Shown here: positions 38,182 to 48,627 of the stretch, piece after piece
Layout of the letters: each line of letters starts with the position of its first letter
Position numbering within the stretch: position 1 is the stretch's first letter
Source: Carallia brachiata
Taxonomy: Eukaryota; Streptophyta; Magnoliopsida; Malpighiales; Rhizophoraceae
Assembly: GCA_021464245.1 (NCBI GenBank)
Contig: JADCRB010000048.1
Coordinates: 1,368,783 to 1,432,782, forward strand
Length of the DNA stretch: 64,000 bases
Direction: 5' to 3'
Notes under the pieces: model-generated
Databases searched by the model: none
Seen by the model: the letters and a program-made list of their open reading frames with translations, nothing else
Told to the model about the DNA's origin: nothing
Translations under genes and position numbers: made by a program

Positions 38182-38354
38182 GATTTTTGTAATCGGAGAG
38201 CAATTTTAATGTAATAAATAATCAATTTTAAATAAAGATATTCATATTATGTATAATAAAAATTTAACACTTGAATTTTCGTTATGTAAAATATAAATAT
38301 CGTTACTTAAAATTGACTATTTATTACATTTAAGTTACTTTCTAACTGTAAATC
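38182..38354. mobile_element. AT-rich foldback MITE B
   Basis: It starts 25 bp after foldback A. The arms share, in inverse sense, AATGTAATAAATA.TCAATTTTAA over ~80 bp with scattered mismatches. The outer ends (GATTTTTGTAATC and GATTACAG-like) are more diverged. Its sequence differs from foldback A, so it is a separate element. Confidence 0.7.
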
Positions 38355-39142
38355 CTCTTTATTTGGTTTGTGAGATTTTCACGGGAAAAGAAAATTTTAA
38401 AAAAAATATCACTATTACAATATTATTTTTTCATTTTTTTTTCACAATTTTTTTATTATTCCAAATCACATAATTTTTTATGCTATAAATTATTATTTAT
38501 TTTTTATTATTATTTCTTTTTTTGTAACTTTTTTACTCATTCATATAATTTTATTTTCTCACGCTTTCTTACAAAACTAAACACACAATAAACTAATGCT
38601 CAAATAATATATTAATACACTTTTTGGGTACACATATTATGCGCATTTCACAAAAAAAAAAAAACATACAAATAAGAAAAGTTAATAAAAAGTAACATTT
38701 TATATTATATAATATGAGATGTATAGTTATTTTTTTATTAATAAAATAATTATTATATTAATTACATATTGTTAATTAAAAAAATTTAAGTATATATAAA
38801 TTAATAAAAGTGCAGTAAATATATAATAATTTAAATAATTAAATTATAAAAAATATATTATATTTTAAAAAAATAAATAAATTATTTAATAATATAAATA
38901 AATTACATGATTTCTACACATTAATTCATCCCTATCTTCATAACCAGCCTCAAAAGGACTGTTCCATCGAGCAAGAAAGTGGCGGAAACTCATGATAATG
39001 GGCATGACGGAAACGTCATTTCGAAGGCAAAATGATGAGGACAACAATGTCTGCGTTTGTGATGTCTAACCTAATTATGCTCTGGGAGAATGGGACCCAC
39101 AGGGATGTTCTTTCGACAACGTTGGATACTTGCATTGACGGT

Positions 39143-40090
39143 GTTAAATGTAAAGTTTTAAGAATTCAGCCAATGAATTAAAAAAATTAGTGATTTAAGG
39201 TTTAATTGGTTCGATCGGTATAACTATAGTTGAATCGGTAAAATTGATATTTAATATTAAATATATAAAAATTAAATTTTTATATAGTTTATATAATTAT
39301 ATAAAATATTATATTATATAAGAATGATAATAAATATTTAAAATAAAATGTATTTTAAGAATTATATTAATTTTTACATACATTAAAAATATTACAATTA
39401 GTATATTTAACAAAATATAATTTATAAAAATTAATTGAAAAAATAATATTTATAAATAATGGTTAAATATTAATTTTTTTAATTTTAAAGATTAAATTGA
39501 AAATTTTAATCGATTTAACACTAACGGTGTGTTTGTTTCCTGTAAAACATTTTATAAAAAAAATTTTACAGGTTTTCCAGCATTTATTTCACGGAAAACA
39601 TTTTATATAGGCAAAATTTAGGGAAAATTTTCGGAATTTCAGATAAAATAACTTCTCCTTTTGCAGAGCTAAAGTTATTTTCAGAGAAAACACAAACTGT
39701 GCTATAAGTAAGTGACAAATGAAAATTATTATTTTCACTGCAAATATTTTTCCCTACAAATATTTTATAAATGTAAGTTATTTTACAGCAAACAAACGGA
39801 CTATAAATTGAAATTTTTAGTTAAAATTAGAGTTTTAATTATAATTTAAATAAAATTTTGAGTCAAATAATAATTTAAAATTTTTTAGTTTAAATTGAAT
39901 CGGTTCAACCGGTCTGATTTTTTGCAGATTTTTTCGATTTTTGACCGATTTTTTAGATTTTTAATAGATTTTTTTTGATCCGGTCCGCATCTCATTTTTA
40001 GACCAAAATCGGACCGAACCTAAGACTAGTCACCGGTTTAACCGGTTGAACCGACCGGTCCGATCCGGTTCTAACTTCATTGGTTAAACG
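39143..40090. mobile_element. hAT-like MITE with a nested MITE
   Basis: The body is 39151-40082. The right end is dense in CCGGTTTAACCGGTTGAACC and closes CTAACTTCATTG; its complement CAATGAAGTTAGAACC resembles the ends of the 29770 element. The left end (TAAAGTTTTAAGAATTC) is more decayed. Flanks GTTAAATG (39143-39150) and GTTAAACG (40083-40090) fit an 8-bp duplication with one change. A ~266-bp insert at 39534-39799 splits it. The copy ends 0.9 kb before the intact dirigent gene. Confidence 0.7.
39534..39799. mobile_element. Nested MITE inside the hAT-like element
   Basis: The insert has inverted ends: ACGGTGTGTTTGTTTCCTGT and the complement of the right end, CCGTTTGTTTGCTGTAAAA. ACTA occurs on both sides (39530-39533 and 39800-39803) and may be the target duplication. 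Comparison with 29950-30050 shows the host sequence (ACTAAATTGAAAATTTTA) is interrupted here. Superfamily uncertain. Confidence 0.65.
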
Positions 40091-40880
40091 TTGATTTCCC
40101 AAACCAACCCATTCGTTCCGAATTTCACAACAGCAAGCACCAGCAATTAAATACTCATTGGACACGTTAATGGGATTTTAGTACGGCCTTCATCTTTCCT
40201 TAAAAGCTAGTTCTCCTCTATCTAGTTTGTATAAAATAGCATATATTGAATTTTAAATCGCCAAAAATTAGTTTTTTATTTTTCATTTTAATTAAATTTC
40301 ACTTAATTTTTTATTTTCACTCTTTACTTAATTTTGTTAAAGATAAAATGAGTATAAAATACTTTGATGAACCTTTTGTATGGTGCAAAAAAAAAAGATA
40401 TAATAATTCTTTGATTGATAAAGTATAAATATGTGACTTGATTAATAATATTTATAAATTTTACTGATTCATAAGATCATAGGCAATGTTCAATTCTTTT
40501 TCCCATTAGAAGAAAGGTGTTCATAATTCCATTTTTTAAAGTGTTTATTCTTCGATCAACTAAACAACAACTACAAAAATTAAATCGAATTAAAATTTTT
40601 GATTAAAAGATCTTGGAAATTGGAATCCATTTCCCGTGAACACCCTTACTACAGTAAGGTGGCTCTCAACGGCAAAAATTGCAAACAATTAAATGTCCAA
40701 AATATGTTTTCTAAACATTACAATAATTAAAATTTAAGATAAATTTTTATTTTACAACTCTTGACTTTTAATTTATGAAACTTATAAGAGAGCCTTCAAA
40801 ATAATTATCTCACAGTCTAAACGAAGCTCCTAATTAAAAAAAAAAATCCAGAATATGCCCAAAAGAACGTTCTTCATCAA

Positions 40881-40886
40881 TATATA
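40881..40886 (+). promoter_or_regulatory. TATA box of the dirigent gene
   Basis: TATATA in the context CATCAATATATACAAG lies 95 bases before the ATG of the dirigent gene, a usual plant distance for a start of transcription near 40912. A short GA run follows at 40949-40958. Confidence 0.55.
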
Positions 40887-40975
40887 CAAGTGCAAGGCTG
40901 GGCATTTAACAGAGCTTGACGTCTCTCTCCTAAGTCCTAACTAGTGCGAGAGAGAGAGAACCCAAAATTTGCAAA

Positions 40976-41575
40976 ATGGAAAGGGCTCCTCCCATTTTTG
41001 CTAATGCCACCAAATTCCTCATCATCTCCCTCCTCGCTTCCTACTTTGCCGTAATCTTGGTCGCCGGAAAAGAAACGTCCGACTCTTTTGTGAGAACCGC
41101 CGACAGGAAGCTTTATGGGCTGAGGAAGGAAAAGCTAAGCCATTTTCGCTTCTATTGGCATGACATCGTCACTGGGCCTAACCCCAGCTCCGTTCAGGTC
41201 GTGCCGCCGCCGAGGAAAACTTCAAGACTTGCTTTTGGGTTAGTGAGAATGATCGACAACCCGTTAACCTTAGGACCAGAACTGAGCTCCAAGTGGGTGG
41301 GAAAGGCACAGGGGTTCTACGCACAGGCCTCCCAGGAAGAGATTGGGCTGTTAATGGCCATGAATTTCGCTTTCATCGAAGGGAAGTACAACGGTAGCAC
41401 CATCACCGTGTTAGGACGGAACACCATATTCTCGGAGGTGAGAGAGATGCCGGTGATCGGAGGGAGTGGGCTTTTCCGTTTCGCCAGAGGTTATGTCCAG
41501 GCCAGGACCCACAAGGTGGACCTTAACACCGGAGATGCTACGGTTGAGTATAACGTTTATGTATTGCATTATTGA
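40976..41575 (+). CDS. Dirigent protein (DIR-b/d type)
   Basis: A single exon encodes 199 aa, slightly longer than the usual 180-195. Residues 1-30 are a hydrophobic secretion signal. The eight-stranded dirigent barrel follows: [20 protein letters not shown] (~56-75), [49 protein letters not shown] with an N-glycosylation site, [18 protein letters not shown], and a C-terminal [14 protein letters not shown]. Dirigents act in the cell wall and guide the stereochemistry of radical coupling of monolignols to lignans or similar products; they do not oxidise the substrate. FYWHDI (Trp rather than Phe) fits the DIR-b/d subfamilies, whose substrates are mostly unknown. The gene is complete. Two pseudogene relatives lie 6-7 kb upstream, and hAT-like elements sit on both sides. 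Confidence 0.93.
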   Translation: MERAPPIFANATKFLIISLLASYFAVILVAGKETSDSFVRTADRKLYGLRKEKLSHFRFYWHDIVTGPNPSSVQVVPPPRKTSRLAFGLVRMIDNPLTLGPELSSKWVGKAQGFYAQASQEEIGLLMAMNFAFIEGKYNGSTITVLGRNTIFSEVREMPVIGGSGLFRFARGYVQARTHKVDLNTGDATVEYNVYVLHY

Positions 41576-41971
41576 TGCTTTTTGCTTTTTTTTTTTTTTT
41601 TGGTTATTTTCTTGGCCCAGTTTCTTCTGCCTTTTTGACTGTTCAGAACTCGCTTTTTCTAAAGTGGTGCCTTTTCAATTCAATCCATTAAGAATCTTTT
41701 CCCCCACTTTGGATTTTTCTTAGCTGTTCTTGCCTTGCTACACTTGATCGGTTGGTAATGGTATAGCCCCGACTATGGCGACTACTTTGAAGGTCTTGGG
41801 GATTTCAATTTCTTACTAATTATTAATAATCTTGACAAAAGAAATGCATTTGATATGGGAAATTAGTAATTGATCTTTGCCTGTACAGGCACACCCTCAT
41901 TTGTTGGTGGGTTATTTCTACCAACAATCCGCGTTGTCCCGGAAGTTTATATGCAATTGATCATTTTGGTG

Positions 41972-42628
41972 CTTCGAGTCATAGTTTTAAAAATCGGGCC
42001 GATCTGACTGATCGGATTGAAAAATTGGTAAATGGTCGGATTGAAAAATTGGTAAATTGGAAGTTGGACTGATCTGGTTTTGCCATAAAATCAGAGTAAT
42101 AAACAAATTGCTTGAAAACCGTCTAAACTAGTTGGTGAGTCAAAAATTAGTGAACCAGACAGTTTAATATTGACTCAAGTTTTGTTTTTAAAAATGGCAC
42201 CATTTTATTTTTTTAATTAAAAATAAGAGTAAATCATATTTATTTATTAATAAAAAATATCGTATTTTTAAATCATATGTTGATTCTGTGATATTTTATT
42301 TTCGGATTATAGTTGCTCTATTAATAGTTCTGTAATATTTTATTTTTGATATGAATACTTTATTGATTTATTTGATTAGGAAATTATTTTAATATTTTAT
42401 ATTTTGATTTTATTTTAATTGTAAATAGACCTATATTTTATTTTTTTTATAGTTATATTGATTATTTGTTATTAAAAATAATAAATTATAAGTATTTATT
42501 ATTATTTTATTAAATAATAATTCACCTATCGGTTCAACTGTCGAGTTTTTAGTTGGACTGTTAAACTGTTAATTTAGTCTTCTTATCAATTCAATAATTG
42601 GTACAGTTTAAAAAACTATGCTTGGAGT
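41972..42628. mobile_element. hAT-like MITE downstream of dirigent gene
   Basis: The body is 41980-42620 (641 bp). The left end CATAGTTTTAAAAATCGG matches the complement of the right end, CATAGTTTTTTAAACTG. Flanks CTTCGAGT (41972-41979) and CTTGGAGT (42621-42628) are an 8-bp duplication with one mismatch. Near the left end is a ~24-bp tandem (TCGGATTGAAAAATTGGTAA twice). It shares the general layout of the other two CCGG-type elements but its CCGG motifs are mostly mutated, so it is older. Confidence 0.75.
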
Positions 42629-43064
42629 TGATTGATTCCAGTAACAACCAATAATAATAAAATCTTAATCACAATTATTTTTTTTTTGGTTGAATAAGTT
42701 AGAGGTTCGATCACTCATTCCAAGCGCATGGGTCTAGCATTCCGTCTATCCAATATCACAAGACTTATTGGGCTACCGCATTTAGTGTCCGGCTTGGGAG
42801 CCCAGTGTTTGCAGCTCGGGCCCCTCACTACGAAATGGGCAGCCCAGGCCAGTCCCCCAACACTGGTTTTGGGTTCTGATAGGCCCCTTAAACAAGAGGA
42901 GTTGGTGGAAAAGCTCAGAAGTTTTTTTTTTTTTTTGTCCCTCCGGAGAAAACAAGAAGTTCTTTTCTTCCAACCAAAAAAAAAAAAAAACAAAAGTTCT
43001 TTTGTTTTACTTTTTAGGAGGTCGTGCAAGCACAGGATATGGAGATGAGCAGGCTGAGACTCGA

Positions 43065-43127
43065 ACCAGTGATTAGCTAGTTCAAAAAAGGTTTTAAACC
43101 GGTGATTAGCTAGTCCATAAAAGGTTT
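43065..43127. repeat. Tandem repeat, ~33-bp unit
   Basis: Two units containing GTGATTAGCTAGT.CA.AAAAGG lie side by side, directly after a CTGAGACTCGAACC motif, which is a tRNA B-box in the minus sense. Possibly the tail of a SINE. Confidence 0.6.
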
Positions 43128-44671
43128 TTGTCGTGCACACGTACCTACGAACAAATTGTTTGATTGATGGATGTAAACATAAAATCGTCGTGATTTAGCA
43201 GACCTGACATTTTACGTGTCGTCAGATCACTCGGCCGGTCGGCCTTAAGCCCCAAAATTAAGCAACAACTGTCTAGTAGTCAGGTGCCCGGGGCCGCGGC
43301 TGGCATCATAGTTTCAAAGTGGGAAAAGAAGAAAAGAGGATAAAGCCAAGAATAACAAGGGTTACACGTGGACCACCATGGCATGGTATCACGTAAAGTG
43401 TATAGACGCAACTACCCTCGTAATATATGCCCCATCCCCTTGAAATCTTCGACCCAAAAAGGTAAAAACGCACTGCCTTCACTAAACTCTTCCCTTTTTT
43501 CTTGTTTATTTATATGCGTTATTCTTGGCATCTTCCCATGTTCCTGTCCATGGTCGGTCGTACGTGGCAATCCTTAACTGGTTGGTGCGCTTTACAACTA
43601 TGAATCTTGTGAATAAATAGTCATCACCCATACCGTCCTTTGGAATTATCTTGATGGACTTTGGCGGAAAGGCGGAATCCCTGTAATTCAAGTAAACGCA
43701 AAAAGTAAGCGCAAATTATGTCCATTTGGATTTTGTTTTATCCTCTTGGGGTTCTTTTTTATCTGTTTCTTCGTTACCACTTACCACCAAGTGTTTTAGT
43801 TTTTATTTTTATTTTATTTTTGAGTAAGTTTTAGTTTTTAGTTAGGAAAAATGTGTGTGACCAGAGGCTAGGATGACAAAAAAAAATTTAAACACTTTTT
43901 TTTTAAGTTAAAATTTAGAAGTAATATTAAATACGTTTAAGATAATAATAAATATATTTAAACTTTAATTTTTTTTAAAAAAAGAACCATTTTAGTTAAT
44001 TGTGCTATTTTATTGTTACCTCATGTTTTTACTCCATCCAATAGGACAGGTTTATGAGCTAATTTAATGACATTATTTATCTTAATCTCAAATCAGATCC
44101 TGGTAACTCTTTGAAATTAGACTTTTGAAGTTCAAACTATGTAGAAAAACAAAATAAGTATTGTTAAAGCGGCCTAATATATCAATTTCTTTGTTAAAGA
44201 GAGTATCCTTACAAAGCACCCGGAAATTTGATTCTTAGTTTCAAAGTAATTGGAACGGTACCAAATGGACCAATTATATTGCAAGAAATCTCAATCCTTT
44301 TTTTCTTTTTCAGTCAATTGACATCAACTGAAACTCGAATTTAACATCTTTAATTATAAAGACAATTCTAAGTATTAATTCCATTTTAGCTCCTTGGATC
44401 CCAACTATTTTTTTCCAGCATATTCTTCTGTTTAAACTTTAAAGTGAATGCCTTACACTTTTGCTTTTTAGCGTCAAATTGGCGCGGCAACTTTTTACAG
44501 CTATGATCTGTTTAATTTTTTTAAAGTGGCCGTCCGTCTAACATACCTAAGAAACTTTAAAAAAATGAAATCAATTACTTTGAACTTCAGTAGGGTCCAC
44601 GGAGTAATCCCAGATGCCGTCCGAGAGAGGATCAGTTGAATATGTGCCCCAACTTCTTAATTAACGGCTTC

Positions 44672-44679
44672 TATAAATA
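44672..44679 (+). promoter_or_regulatory. TATA box of small membrane protein gene
   Basis: TATAAATA lies 145 bases before the ATG at 44817, implying a leader of roughly 110 bases. It is the best TATA match in the region. Confidence 0.6.
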
Positions 44680-44816
44680 CCATGTTCACTGCACAACTTT
44701 TTTCTCTGCCCGGAACCAGCGAATTCTACAGAACATTTGTATACTTTCCTCTCTCAATCTATACACCCACCTAAAAGTCCACTTGCTCATTTACACTAAA
44801 TTCAAGTCTGCAAAAC

Positions 44817-45188
44817 ATGGCTCGATACCGTAATCCTTCAATATTGGACTATTTGTCCTATTTCTCTATGCCTCTTCACCTTTGCTTCTTTATGATCATA
44901 CTCCTCCTCGTATTAGGCTTCACATGGTACACAAACTACGAGTCTGTGTTTGAGGACATGATGAACCAAGTGAAATTGGTTCTCATGCTCTCTCCCATTC
45001 TCTTGCTACTGGTTGTTCACTGCCTGTCAAGTGGGTTCCCTTTACTTGTCCCGTTTCCGGAACGCGATTCGCTACACAGAGCAGGAGCGTCTCCTTGGGG
45101 TGTGGCGCTCGTGCTTGTATTCCTCTTCTTCATGATCTCTTACCAGTCTTCTTTTCATGAACGCTGGTTTCCTTTACTTGCCAAATGA
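44817..45188 (+). CDS. Small plant-specific membrane protein, function unknown
   Basis: A single exon encodes 123 aa. There are three hydrophobic segments: residues ~20-37 (LCFFMIILLLVLGF), ~53-72 (LVLMLSPILLLLVVH) and ~93-108. The C-terminal motif DSLHRAGASPWGVAL, then SYQSSFHERWFPLL, is typical of a small family of uncharacterised membrane proteins found across flowering plants. No catalytic motif is visible. The start is the first ATG after a good TATA box. The 3' region of this gene is the left copy of the duplicated block that also follows the NLR gene. Confidence 0.85.
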   Translation: MARYRNPSILDYLSYFSMPLHLCFFMIILLLVLGFTWYTNYESVFEDMMNQVKLVLMLSPILLLLVVHCLSSGFPLLVPFPERDSLHRAGASPWGVALVLVFLFFMISYQSSFHERWFPLLAK

Positions 45189-45435
45189 CAAAGACAAAGA
45201 CAAAGATGCTTACGTTACATGTATGTGTCTCTACTAATAGAGCTAGGCTGCCGTTTAATATTTCGGTCTGATAATTGTAGTGGAAGTAGCCATGCAGTTG
45301 GCTTAGCTGGATTCAGTCCATTTTGGTTTGTAATTAGAAAACTAGTTACTTCCTTTTGTATCTTATGTTATTCATCTTTGTATTTGTGGAGGAGACTAGA
45401 GCCTGTAAGTCTTCCTCTTTTGGCTGTGATGATAT

Positions 45436-45569
45436 ATAAGTCTTATCTTGTCTGTTGGGGACTTATCGCTGCTCATCATTTTTTGCGCTATCAGTATGCG
45501 CCAGTGTGAAGATTAAACAAAAAAAAATGTATACGCCTGTGTGTGGGTATATATATATATATATATATT

Positions 45570-45605
<36 letters not shown>

Positions 45606-47856
45606 AAAGTGGGCATATTTCTCTCTTTTTGCTTTTGGCTGAAAAAATGGTAGTAAGGTGTTATCCTCTATATTTATTTTAAAAAATTGTGCTAGATAAA
45701 TTAAATTATTTATATTAAATTTATAATAGAATAAATTCACTAATTTATCATTAAATTATTTATGACTCCACAATGGTATATATTTAACTGTTTTTCTGAA
45801 ATGTGTTTTTTCTTTTTTTTTTTGGTCTACCATACTAAAACGTTTGCGGTAGAAGTCTGGTTTAATTATTTTGCTTATCTGCCATATTAAAAAAAAAAAA
45901 CTTTTATTTTCCAAACAAGTGATTTCTGCGATATCACGAGTATCACTGGAAGTCTATTTTGCAAAATTTGTATACAGATTCGTAATTATCAGGAGCAAAC
46001 TCTACACGTTGAGATATAGCTAGCACATATGGTTCTCTTGTTATTTGCCAACATTGGATCATGATCGAGGATTGGTGCTTGTTAAGTTTATTATCTTTTT
46101 TTAGAGTAAAATTTATTTCTAGTCTAAAACCACATAAACTTATTTTTTATTTTTTTATTTAAGTAGATCTTACTTATTATGTGATGTAAAATTATAAGTA
46201 AGTTATATTTATTAAAAAATATTAATGAAATTAAAAATCAACTAAACAATTCAATTATCACATTATACCTTTCCTCGGATTCTCGTTCATAATTAATTAC
46301 TTGCATGTTTTTTTTGGTATTTGTTACGTGACTCCATTTTTTTTAATTAAACTGACTCATAATATAATGCAACAAAAATTTATCTTATTATTTTTTATTT
46401 TAAATAAATTTTATTTAGGCATAGTATACAAATATAAATTAGTTATGCTCAAAAAAATTTTTTTTTTGAAATGTCCTTTTTTTATAGACATTTAATGCTT
46501 TATTTTTTGTTTACTGAAGGAAAATGGGAAAAGTCATGGCAATTAGCGAGACGGACTGGCATTTTCGGGGTTAATAGTTTCGGCCCAATTTCCCAAATAA
46601 AAAAGGAAAGCCCATGGAGCATTTATGTCATGTCCCTTTCATAACTTCAAACACCAACGGTTGCAGAACAGCACCGACGAGAAAAATTAAGGAATATTTT
46701 GACCCAACGGTCACAGATTGCCAACCAAGCCTGATTGGTAAGGGGGCAACTCTCCCTAAAGTGGTGGAAGGTGATCCTCCTCATCCGAAAGTTGTCCAAT
46801 AGGAATACTCGCACTTTATGCGGTGGTGTTTTTCGTCATGCCTTCTCTTGTTTATTTTAACGGTTAACTAACAGTTGAGTTTTACCGTGATTAGAAAATG
46901 ACAAAAAAAAAGTTATAAATTAAAAACTCAAATGCTAACACCGTTTAGTATTTTTTTTTCCTTTTTTTTTAAATATAATTATAGCTATATTAATCACGTG
47001 TGTGAGTCAAAGTCAAAAATTAACCATTAATATCCTCAACCTAAGCAAGAACTCCACTACACCCATCAGCATAAAAATACTTCTAATTACTATCCAAACT
47101 ACCACTCCGTCTAAACACAATTTAGCCCTCCCTGAACATTCGTTGTTAGGAAAGTTACATAAGGCTACACTTAGGTCCGTCACCTATGACTAGAGTATTC
47201 TTATTTACCCGCATGCGTCCACATGGTTTCTCGCTTGTACTAACAATAGTAACTTAATTTTGTAATTGCAAAATAGTACGAGAAAATTAATTTTAGATAA
47301 ATAGAAGTCGTAGTATATGTCTAACAAGAAAGAACTAGGCGCAATTAATGAAGTAAAAATATCATTATTTGTTTTTTTTTCTTTAAATTAGTTCATTTTT
47401 ACTATCATTCTAATTATAATTATATATATTTTTTTAAAAAAAAAATATTTGTAAATATATTGATCATAATACATGTGAGTTAAAACTAACATTTAGACTT
47501 TTGGCATACCTTATTTAACCATTATAGAAAACGAGTCTATTACTCGAGTACTAATAAGCTTAACCTGACATTCTCAAATTTGACTTTGATGTTAACAAAT
47601 TTAAAACCAATTAATGTACTCTCAACATAAATTCTCACATTTTAAAGAACAAGCGTCAATAAGAGACTCAAACCCAAGTTAATACAGGAGAGACATACTA
47701 AATTATCATTTAGACTGCCACTCAAATGATATTATATATATTATTCTACTAATTATATTTTATCATTGCCCAAGAAATTATTCTGTTTATCATTTATGTG
47801 TATAATTAATAAAATAACATATTTATTAACTCACTTTTTATATCATTGTGAATATA
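45436..47856 (+). repeat. Segmental duplication, copy A
   Basis: Matching stretches occur in the same order and orientation in copy B (53488-56094): GCTTGGAAAGTGGG.ATATTTCT, AGCACATATGGTTCTC, GGATTCTCGTTCATAATTAA, GCCCATG.AGC.T..TGTCATG, ACAAGAAAGAACTA and AATTAATAAAATAA. Identity within stretches is roughly 80-90%. Copy A directly follows the small membrane protein gene. Confidence 0.8.
45549..45600. repeat. Adjacent TA and GA microsatellites
   Basis: A (TA)n run at 45549-45568 is followed within 5 bases by a (GA)n run at 45573-45600. It lies in the 3' region of the small membrane protein gene and is not shared with duplication copy B. Confidence 0.85.
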
Positions 47857-48288
47857 ATTTTATTAATTATATTGAACTGTGTTTTTTTTTTTGGCTTTTC
47901 GTGTCTGTGTAAAAAATAGATACAAAGAAACTTTTGAAAAAAAAAAAATTGGAAATTGTACTCAATAATAAAGATTCTGTGGCCAGGGCCCTATCGCGGT
48001 GACAAAATAGATTTACTTTGTTCCACCCAGAGGCCACAAAGTCAAGTTATTATGGAAGGACCTTTGGAACGTTAAAAGGTTTTAAGTTAAGTGCTTATTA
48101 TTTTGATTTTTTTTTTTAATTGAGTATAATTTTTTATTATTTTATATTATATAATAAGTAAAATTTATTTAAATAAAAAATTTAAAATAATATTTAAATA
48201 ATATTAAATTATAAATTAATTTTACTTATAAAAAAATAAAGTACAATTAACAAGCATGATAAGTTAGAAGTGCCCTACAAAGAATTAA

Positions 48289-48445
48289 AGTCAAAAATTT
48301 TCTATAGAATTCAATTCTTTTGGGAAAAAGAAAGGAATTAAATGACTGACTCCATAGTAGAAAACTATTTCAACTAATTTTGAGATAGATTTTCCTGCAC
48401 ATTATTTATTTTTAGACATTAGATCTACATGTCTTACCCAGTCAA
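48289..48445 (-). promoter_or_regulatory. Two W-box cores upstream of the NLR gene
   Basis: AGTCAA at 48289-48294 and 48440-48445 read TTGACT on the minus strand, the core bound by WRKY factors. They lie 185-340 bases before the NLR start. The motif is short and common, so function is only a suggestion. Confidence 0.3.
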
Positions 48446-48627
48446 CTGCGGTCTACGGGTAATAGTTAACTTTTTATCGAAGTCCTTGTTTATTCCTCTG
48501 CTCTTTTGTTCATCACTGTCCTTTTTCTCTTCTTTTGTTTTTTCTTTTCATTCATTGATCTAATCAGTTTTGAGTTTGCATAGAGCGGAAAAAAAAAGGG
48601 AAAAAAAAGAGGAGAAAAGCAAGAACC

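Larger units (their letters stand above)
36425..40975. other. AT-rich intergenic region with foldbacks and a hAT-like element
   Basis: No gene is supported. It holds two adjacent foldbacks (37970-38157 and 38182-38354), a long AT-only stretch (38400-38930) and a hAT-like element with a nested MITE (39151-40082). The last ~100 bases are the promoter of the dirigent gene. Confidence 0.65.
41576..44816. other. Intergenic region between dirigent and small membrane protein genes
   Basis: It holds the dirigent 3' UTR, a hAT-like MITE (41980-42620), a region with inverted tRNA-like B-box motifs (42690-43130) containing a ~33-bp tandem repeat (43065-43127), and AT-rich DNA. Short open frames at 42728-43140 have no domain. 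Confidence 0.6.
45189..48627. other. Intergenic region, left copy of NLR-flanking duplication
   Basis: It includes the 3' UTR of the small membrane protein gene, TA and GA microsatellites (45549-45568, 45573-45600) and block A of a segmental duplication (45436-47856). From about 47860 to the NLR start the sequence is AT-rich and single-copy in this window; two W-box cores occur in the last 350 bases. No gene seen. Confidence 0.65.
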
